This document shows, piece by piece, positions 16,800 through 25,576 of a stretch of 64,000 nt of DNA. Position 1 is the stretch's first letter, and each line of letters begins with the position of its first letter. The notes beneath the pieces were generated by a model, which had not been told where the DNA came from, made no database searches, and worked only from the letters and a program-made list of their open reading frames with translations. The stretch is taken from contig JAHYIU010000001.1 in NCBI GenBank assembly GCA_019429425.1, forward strand, positions 22,411-86,410, given 5' to 3'. The position numbers and the translations under genes are program-made. The stretch comes from Candidatus Syntrophosphaera sp. GTDB lineage: Bacteria; Cloacimonadota; Cloacimonadia; Cloacimonadales; Cloacimonadaceae.

Positions 16800-19148
16800 T
16801 TATTTGATCAGCATCAGTTTCCTAATCGAACTTCCCTGCTCCGTGCTGAGGCGGGCAAAATACAATCCTGAGGGCAGGGTCTGGCCGGAATCGTCCCTTC
16901 CTTCCCAGACCCAGGTGCTTTCCCCGGAGGGAAGTTCTCCGTCCAGCAGGGAGCGCACTTTCTGGCCTTTGGCGTTGTAGATGTCCAGGCTGGCGCGGCC
17001 GGCTTGGGGCAGGCTGAACTTCAGGCTGCAGGAGGGATTGAAGGGATTGGGCCAGCTCGAAAGCTCAAATGGTGCGGGCGCCACGGGGTCTTCAGCAGCA
17101 GTGGTGATGGTGTAGGCATAGATGGCGACGTTGTCGTTGCAAAGGAGATAGAGGTAGTTGTCGTCCCAGTCGATGTCCGTAGTGTAGGAGCATTGGGGCA
17201 GGAAGAGGTCTTCGGCGACCCAGTCATGGATTCCCGTCGCGTCACTGAAATCGTAGAAACTGACTCCCGTCTCGCGGCCGATGCATACGTAATTGCGAAA
17301 ATCGAAGCCGAAATAGTCAGGCCGGACCATCAGTGTGGTGGTGGGATTGTAAAACAGGGCGGGCAGGCTGTGGCTGAAAGTCCTGACAAAAGCGAATTCC
17401 CCGGCGTTATACATGTCGGCGTAGTCCGGATGAAAGAAAGCGGGGATGAGTTCACCCAGCAGAGGGGCATTTTCTGGAAATCCACTGCAGGTATAGAGCC
17501 CGTTCCCATCATTGGCAGTGGGGCGGAGAAGATGTAGCAGGCCGTTCACGAAGGTGGGGCTCTGCACCGGCTCGGGCAGGTAAACCCCGCAGACGAGGCT
17601 GGCCTGATCGTTCAGCACGGAATACTTTGAGATGTTCGGGACAGAATTGTCAAGCTGGTAAAAGGCATTGGGCTCATCGTAATTGAAAAAGGTCGTAACA
17701 TACTGGGTTAGGGGGTAGGAAGCCACCAACTGAGGGTTTTGCAGGTCGCTGAGATCATAGATCCTCTGGGTGGGCGGGTTTCCAGAACTGGAGTCAAACA
17801 ACGCCAGCATGAGGTCGCCGCAGATGTCGAAGCGCACGGAAAGTCCATCCCAGAGGGTGAAGGCGTAGTGAGGGTTTTGGGGGTCGGAGACGTCAAAACA
17901 GGCCACTCCGCCGCGGAAAGAGGACCTCAGGATGTAAGAACCGTAGTTGCGGCCGTGGCCGGATGTGAGGTTGAAGCGGTAGCATCTGCCACTGAAGGAC
18001 AGATTGCCGCTGTTGTCCAAACCCAGGCAGAGACAGCCTTGGTTCATGTTGCAATGGAAGAGGAAAGTGCCCTGGGGGGTCATTCTTTCCACCCCGCCCG
18101 TGGGGTAGCCCAGGCCGGAAGGATAGTTGGTTGTGCTGGCCAGGACAGGGTTGGCGGGCTCGGTCAGGTTGTAGATGTAGAAGCGGGTGAGGTCTTCGGC
18201 AACTTCGTAATTGGCCCCAACCAACCAGCCGCTGGCATAAACCCCTCGCGCGGAAAATGGCTGTTCAACCATGGACAGCAATTCCCAGTTGAAGAGGTTT
18301 GCGGTGTCCCAGATCCTGATCCCTTCGCCGCATTGGGTGGCTACAAAACTGTCCCGGACGTCGAAAATGAGGGGGAAAGTGTTGACGGTATAGTGCGGCA
18401 GGCTGAGATAGCCCAGGAAATTGAGGCCGGAGGAGGGATCGACGTCGAAGAGGTGGAACTGGCTGGAATTGTAAGGCCGGGAGATGACATACTGGCCCCG
18501 GATCACCTCAAAATGGTAGTGGCCGGGATAAGTGCCCACTATGCTGAGGGTTACGGGGTCTATCTGGACGAGGTTATGCAGACCACCATAGTATTCGTCA
18601 TTAGCCAGCAGGGCGTCGCCAACGATATGCAGGTTGCCGTATTTGATCTCCTCCTCCCCCACGGGCATAAGTCCCGCGGCCTGGGGATGCAGCGGATCGG
18701 AAATGTCCACTTTGTAAAGGGCCCCCATATCCGGCTGGACTTCGCTCATAAAGCCATATCCCACAGCCAGAAAGAGGTAATCCTGCCAGGCGACCATTTC
18801 ATGCACACTGCCCTGCACGCCGTAATTGGCGACCTCGGTGAAGGTATTCGCGAGGCTGTCCCAAATGCTGACCTGGAAGCCGTAACTGTTTGGCAGATAG
18901 ACATATGGATAGCGGATCACGGCTTCGCGGCGGGTGGCCATGTCGTGGGAAGTGAAGGCAAAGCGGGAAACTTCCTGCAACTGCAGCTCGGTCTTATTGG
19001 CAGATAGCAAAGCGCAACCGAGAAGCAGAAACAGGGTAATGCCAATCGAAACCTTCAGACCGGATGCCACAAGACGCGTTCCATATTGCCGCAAAGCGAT
19101 GTCTTTCAGTATCTTATTCGCCCTGACTGGATTCCCTGGCATCGCCAT
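16800..19148 (-). CDS. Secreted LVIVD/propeller-like protein with C-terminal sorting domain
   Basis: A protein of about 780 residues with a long N-region, a hydrophobic export segment (ITLFLLLGCALLSA), and a body of repeated strands in which phrases like 'VDISDPLHPQ', 'DVSDPQNPHY' and 'YDLSDLQNPQ' recur. These resemble LVIVD-type repeats that form a beta-propeller. The tail (about the last 90 residues) has WPNPFNPS, YNAKGQKVR and WEGRDDSGQTLPSGLYF, the FlgD-like sorting module. The start is uncertain: an ATG at 19190 would overlap the MORN gene by 77 nt, ATG 19148 by 35 nt, and a GTG at 19070 would give a shorter signal peptide. It is probably cell-surface displayed; the binding partner is unknown. 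Confidence 0.72.
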   Translation of the reverse strand: MAMPGNPVRANKILKDIALRQYGTRLVASGLKVSIGITLFLLLGCALLSANKTELQLQEVSRFAFTSHDMATRREAVIRYPYVYLPNSYGFQVSIWDSLANTFTEVANYGVQGSVHEMVAWQDYLFLAVGYGFMSEVQPDMGALYKVDISDPLHPQAAGLMPVGEEEIKYGNLHIVGDALLANDEYYGGLHNLVQIDPVTLSIVGTYPGHYHFEVIRGQYVISRPYNSSQFHLFDVDPSSGLNFLGYLSLPHYTVNTFPLIFDVRDSFVATQCGEGIRIWDTANLFNWELLSMVEQPFSARGVYASGWLVGANYEVAEDLTRFYIYNLTEPANPVLASTTNYPSGLGYPTGGVERMTPQGTFLFHCNMNQGCLCLGLDNSGNLSFSGRCYRFNLTSGHGRNYGSYILRSSFRGGVACFDVSDPQNPHYAFTLWDGLSVRFDICGDLMLALFDSSSGNPPTQRIYDLSDLQNPQLVASYPLTQYVTTFFNYDEPNAFYQLDNSVPNISKYSVLNDQASLVCGVYLPEPVQSPTFVNGLLHLLRPTANDGNGLYTCSGFPENAPLLGELIPAFFHPDYADMYNAGEFAFVRTFSHSLPALFYNPTTTLMVRPDYFGFDFRNYVCIGRETGVSFYDFSDATGIHDWVAEDLFLPQCSYTTDIDWDDNYLYLLCNDNVAIYAYTITTAAEDPVAPAPFELSSWPNPFNPSCSLKFSLPQAGRASLDIYNAKGQKVRSLLDGELPSGESTWVWEGRDDSGQTLPSGLYFARLSTEQGSSIRKLMLIK

Positions 19149-19674
19149 CGCCCTCAGAATCCGCGCCTTCGGTGAGGCGCCGGGTTTCATCGTCCGAAAC
19201 GTAATCCCCCGCGTAACCTGTTTGGTTGATCACCATGTCGTAGATGACGCCGCCGTGGCGGTACCAGCCCAGAAATCTGCCGTTCAGCCTGCCCTGGCGG
19301 TAATTGGCACTCATCTGCGGGGAGCCGTCAGGATACCAGAGATACATGGGGCCGTGCTGGAGTCCTTTATAGAGGCTGAGCAGGCGGGCCAGCCTCTTGT
19401 TCTCAAAGCGTTCATAAGCTATTCCCGTGAAAGGAGTTCCATCTTTCATATAGACCTCTTCTTTCTGGTTAAGTTCGCTCAATGGCACCGCGGCCTGGGG
19501 CAATTTAAAGGTCTTCACCAAGTCATACTCCGCCTGATTGCTCTGGGCGGCCAGTAGCCCGATTCTGGCGACAAAGATCAGGCTGAAGATCAGGCCCGGC
19601 AAGAGGTTCAGCCTTGATCGACTAGTCCTGGCTGCCTTTGGAGTTGGGGTAGTGTCGGCTATTACGTCAAACAT
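19114..19674 (-). CDS. Membrane-anchored MORN/YwqK-repeat protein
   Basis: About 186 residues with a hydrophobic N-terminal segment (LLPGLIFSLIFVARIGLLAA) that is a signal peptide or anchor. MORN/YwqK-type repeats follow: DGTPFTGIAY, KGLQHGPMYLWYPDGSP and QGRLNGRFLGWYRHGG. Such repeats are short beta hairpins used for membrane or protein contacts, and YwqK-type annotation as an antitoxin is not supported here because there is no toxin partner. The ATG at 19674 is preceded by GGAGAT with good spacing; an ATG at 19695 is possible. The acidic tail overlaps the start of the next gene. Confidence 0.62.
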   Translation of the reverse strand: MFDVIADTTPTPKAARTSRSRLNLLPGLIFSLIFVARIGLLAAQSNQAEYDLVKTFKLPQAAVPLSELNQKEEVYMKDGTPFTGIAYERFENKRLARLLSLYKGLQHGPMYLWYPDGSPQMSANYRQGRLNGRFLGWYRHGGVIYDMVINQTGYAGDYVSDDETRRLTEGADSEGDGDARESSQGE

Positions 19675-19786
19675 TTTTATCTCCATGTTGGTCATAAATT
19701 ACATCCATGTATATACAGGATAAGGCAAAAGCCTGCACTGGCAATAGCTTTGGGTGCCTGTTCGGGAGAGGTGGAAACGTTCAAGC

Positions 19787-20488
19787 TTAAAACTTCACTT
19801 CCCCAGGGCCTTCGATCCGCTTGATCTCGCCGCCGGCATTGATATCGCGGCAGGGACCGGGTTCGATCTCAGCGCTGTCCGTGTAGCCGCGAACTTCCCA
19901 ATAACCGGAAACGTATAGCTCCATTAGTTCGATCTTGACGACCGATTTGGCGGATTTATAGCCCCAGAGATAAGGAATGAAGGCACGCACGGGGCCGCCG
20001 TAATCCTCGTCCAGGAATTCGCCGTCAAAGCTGTGCGCCAGCAGGGATTTTTCCAGCAAGGCTATTTCCACCGGGATGGAGGTGTCGTAGACCAGGCCCA
20101 CGGACCAGAACCGTATGTATTTGCAACTGGGCAACATACCAACTTCCCGAAGGAGGGCGGAAAGGGAGACGCCTTTCCACAGGCCTTGCACAGACCAGCG
20201 GGTCACGGAGGTCAGACGGCTGTCGACCTCGGCCTGCGGCAATGCTATAAGTTCTTTCCAGGTCAAGGTTTGCGGATGTTCGCAGGCGCCCGTGACCTCG
20301 ATCTTCCAGTTTTCCCGATCAAGTTTCCCGGGATGTCCCTCCGCCCAAAAGATGGGCGTGTTCATGGCAGCGAGCTTGCTCACTTTGTCTCCTTTTTCTT
20401 CTTGTGATTTGGGTGAATCGGCCTGGCCCGTGCAGGCTTGGAACAGGACCAGCAGGACCAGCAGGATGAATATCCTTCCCGACATCAA
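19787..20488 (-). CDS. Lipoprotein with sulfite-oxidase/YedY-type molybdopterin fold, Mo-ligand Cys replaced by Ser
   Basis: The 233-residue protein has a lipobox (LFQAC, Cys19) and an oxidoreductase molybdopterin-binding domain: an N-terminal WKIEVTGACEHPQTLTWKEL, a central TSVTRWSVQGLWKGVSL, then GLVYDTSIPVEIAL and a PVRAFIPYLWGYKSAK pterin-pocket segment. In the family the central motif normally reads CVTRWS, the Cys coordinating molybdenum; here the codon is TCC (Ser). Either activity is altered or it has become a binding protein. It overlaps the NAD(P)HX repair gene by 4 nt. No molybdopterin synthesis or heme partner genes are nearby. Confidence 0.78.
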   Translation of the reverse strand: MMSGRIFILLVLLVLFQACTGQADSPKSQEEKGDKVSKLAAMNTPIFWAEGHPGKLDRENWKIEVTGACEHPQTLTWKELIALPQAEVDSRLTSVTRWSVQGLWKGVSLSALLREVGMLPSCKYIRFWSVGLVYDTSIPVEIALLEKSLLAHSFDGEFLDEDYGGPVRAFIPYLWGYKSAKSVVKIELMELYVSGYWEVRGYTDSAEIEPGPCRDINAGGEIKRIEGPGEVKF

Positions 20489-22014
20489 TCCTCTCGATTT
20501 TCTTTCACGAACAGGTTGTCGATGATGTCCGTGGGCAGAATGGACGCCGTATCTGTTTCTTCCGCAAGCAGTTCAGCGGTGTGACCCAGCAGGTATGAGG
20601 CGTTGATGGCGGCGTCCGGGATCTCCAGGCCCTGGGCTAAAAACGAGGCTATGATGCCAGCCAGGACGTCTCCGCTGCCCCCTGTGGCCAGTCCGTCGTT
20701 ACCGGAGATGTTGACCCAGGTGAAGTCCGCATCGTGGTAGATGCTGAAATGGCTCTTCAGCAACACCCGGGCCTGGTGCTGGTCCACGAATTTCCGCAAG
20801 GGCGAAAGGCAGTCCTGTTCCAGCAAATCCTTGTCGATGCCCGCAAGTCGGGCGAACTCGCCCCAATGCGGCGTCAGCAGGACATTCGGACGGGAAACGA
20901 ATTTCAGCAGCGCCGGGTTTTCCGATATCAGGTTGAGGCCGTCCGCATCCACCACCAGAGGCACTTTCACGTTCTTGAGCACCGTTTCCAGCAGCTTGAG
21001 GGCATAATCGTCGCGACCCAGTCCGGGGCCGATCAGGACGGATGAGGCGTCGGAAAGCAGGTGCAGCAAGGTTTTGGTGTCTGGCAATCCGGTCTTGGAA
21101 TTTTCCGGAATGGCCAGGGACAAGGCTTCGGTGAGTTTGAGCGCGTAAACCGCCATCAGTTCGATCCGGTGGAGGACGTAGACGTAGCCGCAGCCTGCAC
21201 GAAGAGCTGCCTGGGCTGCCATGACGGATGCTCCGGTGTAGCCGGGAATCCCGCCAAAGACATAGACCTTGCCAAAATCGTTCTTGTGAAAGTGGGAATG
21301 GCGCATGGGGGGCATGAAATCGTCTTCAGTGAAGAGTTTGACGCAGTCCAGTTCTCGGTAATAGGAATTGGGGATGCCTATGTTGACAAGATGCAGTTGG
21401 CCGCAAACCTCTTTGCCAAGACCCAGGATATGGCCCTGCTTGAGGCTTTCGACGCAGAGCGTGGCATCGGCGTAAATGGAATTCCCGCAATAACCTGTGT
21501 CCGCGTTCAGACCGGAGGGGATGTCCACCGCCACGGTGAACTCCGCGTAGGAATTGACCAGGCAGAAAAGCTCATCCAGCCAGGGTTCCAACTTTCCTTT
21601 GAAACCGATGCCAAAAACCGCGTCTACAACCAGAGTGCTGGCTGTGAGCAGTTCCAGGGCCAGAGGCAGGTCTTCGTCACAGGCGATGTTCAGGATGGGA
21701 ATGTCCAGGGCGCGGCACAGTTCCAGGTTGGCCTTGGTTTCAGTGCTGAGGGGGCCTTTGCCGATTCTCAGGATTCCCACCTCGCAACCTGCCTCATGCA
21801 GCCAGCGCGCGATCACTGCCCCGTCGCCGCCGTTGTTTCCGCTGCCGCAGAGAACACAAACACCACCATGCAGATGCTGGCGATATGAATTAAAGATGGT
21901 TTCGACGCAGGCCCTGCCGGCATTTTCCATCAGGAGGCGGGCTGGAAGGCCGAACTCCTCTATGGTGCGCCGGTCCAGGGCTTTCATTTGGGCTGAACTG
22001 AGCAGGTTATGCAT
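20485..22014 (-). CDS. nnr: Bifunctional NAD(P)H-hydrate epimerase / ADP-dependent NAD(P)H-hydrate dehydratase
   Basis: A 509-residue fusion. Residues about 1-215 are the YjeF_N epimerase (LCGSGNNGGDGAVIARWL, VDAVFGIGF, AVDIPSGLNADTG). Residues about 225-505 are the ribokinase-like dehydratase (GGIPGYTGASVMAAQAALRAG, GPGLGRDDYA, DADGLNLI, LTPHWGEFARL, and GSGDVLAGIIA near the C-terminus). It repairs hydrated NADH and NADPH formed spontaneously or by side reactions. It sits between the histidine kinase (10-nt gap upstream) and the molybdopterin-fold lipoprotein (4-nt overlap). Confidence 0.93.
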   Translation of the reverse strand: MHNLLSSAQMKALDRRTIEEFGLPARLLMENAGRACVETIFNSYRQHLHGGVCVLCGSGNNGGDGAVIARWLHEAGCEVGILRIGKGPLSTETKANLELCRALDIPILNIACDEDLPLALELLTASTLVVDAVFGIGFKGKLEPWLDELFCLVNSYAEFTVAVDIPSGLNADTGYCGNSIYADATLCVESLKQGHILGLGKEVCGQLHLVNIGIPNSYYRELDCVKLFTEDDFMPPMRHSHFHKNDFGKVYVFGGIPGYTGASVMAAQAALRAGCGYVYVLHRIELMAVYALKLTEALSLAIPENSKTGLPDTKTLLHLLSDASSVLIGPGLGRDDYALKLLETVLKNVKVPLVVDADGLNLISENPALLKFVSRPNVLLTPHWGEFARLAGIDKDLLEQDCLSPLRKFVDQHQARVLLKSHFSIYHDADFTWVNISGNDGLATGGSGDVLAGIIASFLAQGLEIPDAAINASYLLGHTAELLAEETDTASILPTDIIDNLFVKENRED

Positions 22015-22023
22015 TGTTTCCTC

Positions 22024-23571
22024 CTATTTGGCGTGGTCGGTATGGAGTTTTATCTCGAAGGTGGTGCCTTCGTTGATCGTGCTGGCCAGGACACGGATAT
22101 GGCCATGGTGGTATTCTTCGATGATGCGTTTGGCCAGACTGAGCCCGAGTCCCCAGCCCCGGGTCTTGGTGGTGACCCCGGGATCGAAGATCTTTTTCCA
22201 GCGGGAATGAGGAATGCCCTTACCCTCGTCGCGGATGTGCAGAAAGACGTGTTTAGCGTTGTGGGTGGCGGTTATCACTATGTTCCCTCCCTTGCCGGAC
22301 ATGGCGTCAACGCAGTTCTTGATCAGGTTTTCCAGCGTCCATTTGAAGAGTTCCGCGTCCAGCATGACCATGATACCTTCGATCTTGGAGATCAGATGGA
22401 TCTCGATGCGGGAGCTCAGATGCGGCATGCGGTCGTGGAAATAGGACACTGTTTCTTCCAGGATCCTGTGCAGTTCGAGGGGTTTGAGCTTGGTCTGCGA
22501 GCCAACTTTGCCGAAGCGCGAGGAGATTATCTTGAGTTGCTCCAGGTCGGTGGTCATGTAGTCGAGGATCTTGTTCATATCCGGACGGCATGAGCCTTCC
22601 GGCGGAGTTTCCCGCAGCAGGTCGAGCCAGCCCATCATGGATGTGATCGGAGTGCCGAATTGATGCGCGGTTTCCTTGGCAAGACCGATCCAGAGGGTGT
22701 CCTTTTCCGTACGGTGCAAAAGCAAGAGGCCATAGCTGCTGAAGCCGATCAAAAGAATTGCCAGTGCCAGTTCCAGGATCACGAAATAGCGGATGCGGGA
22801 AAGGGATTTGGGCGCGCTGAAGTAGATGTAGCCAAGGTTGTCGGCCTCATTGCCGAGCGGCATTTCATCCATTCCCAGGATCCTTTCCCGCAGGACAGCG
22901 CGCTCCTCGGAGCTGATCTGAGCCCAGGTCTCAGCTTCAGGAATGCCCACATTGCGCCAGTAGAGCGGAGTTTTATGTCTGTCGGTAACCACCAGGGAAT
23001 AGTCGATCTGCTTGATGAATTCCTGCAGAGAGGTGGGGCGGGCGTAATAGACAAAGTTGGTGATCTCATCTTCGTAGCTTATCTCGGTGCAGTTCATCAA
23101 AGGCAGGAAGGCCTTCAATTTCCGCTGGGATTCCTCGCAGAGGTCGACGAAGCTGCTATCCGGGGAGACCCCAACCTGGTTCCAGAACAGCGGTTCGAGA
23201 TTGGCGTCCGTGATGATGATGGGGATGGGGTTGTTGGGCATGAACTCGAAAAGGATGTAGGAACTGATCGCCTCCTCGTAATTGGGCTGCTGGGCGGATT
23301 CAAAGTGCTTGGAGCTCAATTCGCCGAGGGTTTGGGCGTATTTTTCGGACTGACGCAGATAGGCATCCGTGTAGGCAATGTATTTGGCAAAGATGCGGGG
23401 CACGTGTTCCTGCTCGCGTTTGGCGTTTTGGATCAGGATCTGGGTGTAGACGGCAAAGGCGGCAAAGATCAGCACACTGCTGAAGATCAGGTAGAGGCGC
23501 AGGGATTTGAAATAGTCAGTCTTTTTTCGCGAGATCCCAGACGGCGTCAAGTTCTTCGAGGCTTGCTTCAT
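22024..23571 (-). CDS. Membrane sensor histidine kinase
   Basis: About 515 residues from the chosen ATG (23571), which has GGAG upstream and overlaps mazG by 56 nt. Layout: membrane segment near 20-40, an extracytoplasmic sensor of about 210 residues with two similar units (LEPLFWNQVGVSP and KTPLYWRNVGIPE), a second membrane segment near 255-275, HisKA with the phospho-acceptor His in AKETAHQFGTPITS, and HATPase (N box ENLIKNCVDAM, G1 DEGKGIP, G2 GWGLGLSLAKRI). No response regulator is adjacent, so its target is unknown. The duplicated W-N-x-G-[VI] unit suggests a tandem sensor that binds a small ligand; this is inference. Confidence 0.88.
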   Translation of the reverse strand: MKQASKNLTPSGISRKKTDYFKSLRLYLIFSSVLIFAAFAVYTQILIQNAKREQEHVPRIFAKYIAYTDAYLRQSEKYAQTLGELSSKHFESAQQPNYEEAISSYILFEFMPNNPIPIIITDANLEPLFWNQVGVSPDSSFVDLCEESQRKLKAFLPLMNCTEISYEDEITNFVYYARPTSLQEFIKQIDYSLVVTDRHKTPLYWRNVGIPEAETWAQISSEERAVLRERILGMDEMPLGNEADNLGYIYFSAPKSLSRIRYFVILELALAILLIGFSSYGLLLLHRTEKDTLWIGLAKETAHQFGTPITSMMGWLDLLRETPPEGSCRPDMNKILDYMTTDLEQLKIISSRFGKVGSQTKLKPLELHRILEETVSYFHDRMPHLSSRIEIHLISKIEGIMVMLDAELFKWTLENLIKNCVDAMSGKGGNIVITATHNAKHVFLHIRDEGKGIPHSRWKKIFDPGVTTKTRGWGLGLSLAKRIIEEYHHGHIRVLASTINEGTTFEIKLHTDHAK

Positions 23572-24283
23572 GGATGTCGGCTCCGTTTTTGCGGTAGTGT
23601 TCTTCGATGTAGTTGAATCTTTTATGGAATTTGCGGGCTGTTTCCTTGAGCGCGCTTTCCGCGTCGATATGGAGTTTGCGGGCCAGGTTGACAATAGTGA
23701 ATAGCAGGTCTCCCAGTTCCTCGCGGATCTGCAGAATGTCCTCGGAGTCAAGGGCTTCGCGCAATTCAGCCTCTTCTTCGTTCAGCTTGGCCAGGATGGG
23801 TGTGATGTTGGGCCAATCAAAACCTACCGAGGCGGCCTTTTCCTGGGTCCGCTGAGCGTAGATCAGGGCCGGCAGGGAGCGCGGAATACCCTCCAAAACG
23901 CTTTGGCGCTTGGTCTTTTCCTGTTTCTTGAGGCGTTCCCAGTTCAGCTTCACCGCGTCAGCGTCCGCAACATCCAGATCTCCAAAGACATGCGGATGCC
24001 GGCGGACGAGTTTCTGGGCAATGCCGCGGAGGACGTCGGCGATGTCGAAACGGCCTTCCTCAGAGGCGATCTGGGCTTGGAAGACCACATGCAGCATGAG
24101 GTCCCCCAGTTCCTCCATCAAAGCAGCGCCATCCCCGTCCTCGATCGCTTCCACGGCTTCGTGCAGCTCTTCGATGAAGTTCGGCACCAGGCTTTGGGAG
24201 GTTTGTTTCACATCCCAAGGGCAGCCGGAAACGGGATCGCGCAGTTGCGCTATTATATCCACGAGTTTTTGAAACTCTGTCAT
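23516..24283 (-). CDS. mazG: Nucleoside triphosphate pyrophosphohydrolase MazG
   Basis: A 255-residue two-domain MazG. Both halves show the helical EExxE pattern (EELHEAVEAIEDGD with EELGDLMLHVVFQ; EEEAELREAL with EELGDLLFTIVNLARKL), and DPVSGCPWDVKQT is at the N-terminus. It hydrolyses NTPs to NMP and PPi, cleaning aberrant nucleotides. The ATG overlaps the stop of the O-antigen-ligase-like gene by 4 nt, and the 3' end overlaps the histidine kinase start. Confidence 0.94.
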   Translation of the reverse strand: MTEFQKLVDIIAQLRDPVSGCPWDVKQTSQSLVPNFIEELHEAVEAIEDGDGAALMEELGDLMLHVVFQAQIASEEGRFDIADVLRGIAQKLVRRHPHVFGDLDVADADAVKLNWERLKKQEKTKRQSVLEGIPRSLPALIYAQRTQEKAASVGFDWPNITPILAKLNEEEAELREALDSEDILQIREELGDLLFTIVNLARKLHIDAESALKETARKFHKRFNYIEEHYRKNGADIHEASLEELDAVWDLAKKD

Positions 24284-25563
24284 TGTTCCTCAATTTGTGG
24301 TTCATTTTTGGAGAGGGCGTAGGCAAAGCCCAAAGTACTCCAGAAAACCAGGCTGACGTGGTATTGCTGGATGAAGATGTCCGTGAGGCAGGCCACGAGC
24401 AGGGCGGCCAGGCCGATCAGGACAACGCGGTGGAAATTGTCCTCAGAGCGCTTTACCAGCCTGAGATAATAGCGCCTCAGCACCGCGGCGATCAAATAGA
24501 AATACGCCAGGAAGCCAAAGACGCCGATTTCCAGCCAGATCTTGAGGAAGATATTGTGGGAATGCTCGGCGTAGAGGATATCCATTGGCGCTGCGCCCGC
24601 GTACCAATCTTTCCAAACACTGATGCCGATCCCGAACCAGGGATGGAGCATAATCTGCTGGATGGAAAAATACCAGGCCACCAGGCGGATGATTATCGAA
24701 TAGTCAAAAGTGAAGCCCAATTGAATGCGGCTGATCATGGAAGAGGGAATCAGCAAAGGTAAAAGCAGCAAGGTCCCCATCCCCACATAGCGCATCCGTT
24801 TCATCCTCAGCATCAGCAGGAAAAAGCCGACCGCAACGCCCACCAAGACAATCCGCGTGTAGGTGTAGAGCATTCCCATCAGGATCAGAAAGGCAAAGGC
24901 GTACCAGAGATGCCGGCTTCCGGAGCCTCTGGAATCGACCCCCAGGGCGATGGCGAAAAAGAAGGCCAGCAAGTAAAAACCATTAATATTCATGGCGGTT
25001 ATCCACAGCGAACCGTATCGCTCAGCCGGATTGAGGAGGGCCATGACGATCCCGATGACCGCCAGCACCACTCCCACGTAGACAATGAACTTGAGCCAAG
25101 CGGTAAAATCCGCTCTGCTGATCCGGCTGTTGGCAGCCAGGAGCATAAAGATCCCCGGCACGATCGCGGTGGAGAGGAAATAGAGGTAGGAATCGCCGAA
25201 GCTGCGGGCTCGCATGAACCCGTAAACAGCTACCGCAAAGAGAATTATCAGGGCCGCTGGATGGGGCAACAACAGGCTGCGCCTTTTTTCCTGTTGAAAC
25301 TCGAGCAGGAGGCTGAGAGGCAGGATGAACAGCACGCTGATAAAACTCTGGGGATAGGGCTTGAGAAAGAACAAAGCGCTGAACAGCAGGCTGTTACGCA
25401 CACTGAAGCCAAACAGCAGCCCGGTGAGCAGCCAGCCCGCAAGGATGAGGCCCACAAAGCCGACCTGATGGGCTTCCACGGACTGCATCGCCGCCGCCGC
25501 GGCCACAATCCCGGCTGTGAGCCCGGCACAGGCAAAGATCAGGGGCAGGCGTTTGAGGATCAT
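24280..25563 (-). CDS. O-antigen ligase/polymerase-like membrane protein
   Basis: About 427 residues with around 10-12 membrane segments and a larger loop (about 275-335) before the last ones, containing HPWFGIGISVWKDWY and YAEHSHNIFLKIWLEIG, the pattern of the Wzy/WaaL O-antigen ligase family. It follows the Wzz-like gene directly. The role is polymerising or attaching surface polysaccharide on the periplasmic side; ligase and polymerase cannot be told apart from sequence. ATG 25563 is preferred over a TTG 6 nt upstream. Confidence 0.8.
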   Translation of the reverse strand: MILKRLPLIFACAGLTAGIVAAAAAMQSVEAHQVGFVGLILAGWLLTGLLFGFSVRNSLLFSALFFLKPYPQSFISVLFILPLSLLLEFQQEKRRSLLLPHPAALIILFAVAVYGFMRARSFGDSYLYFLSTAIVPGIFMLLAANSRISRADFTAWLKFIVYVGVVLAVIGIVMALLNPAERYGSLWITAMNINGFYLLAFFFAIALGVDSRGSGSRHLWYAFAFLILMGMLYTYTRIVLVGVAVGFFLLMLRMKRMRYVGMGTLLLLPLLIPSSMISRIQLGFTFDYSIIIRLVAWYFSIQQIMLHPWFGIGISVWKDWYAGAAPMDILYAEHSHNIFLKIWLEIGVFGFLAYFYLIAAVLRRYYLRLVKRSEDNFHRVVLIGLAALLVACLTDIFIQQYHVSLVFWSTLGFAYALSKNEPQIEEQ

Positions 25564-25576
25564 GGCCAAAGCCTTG

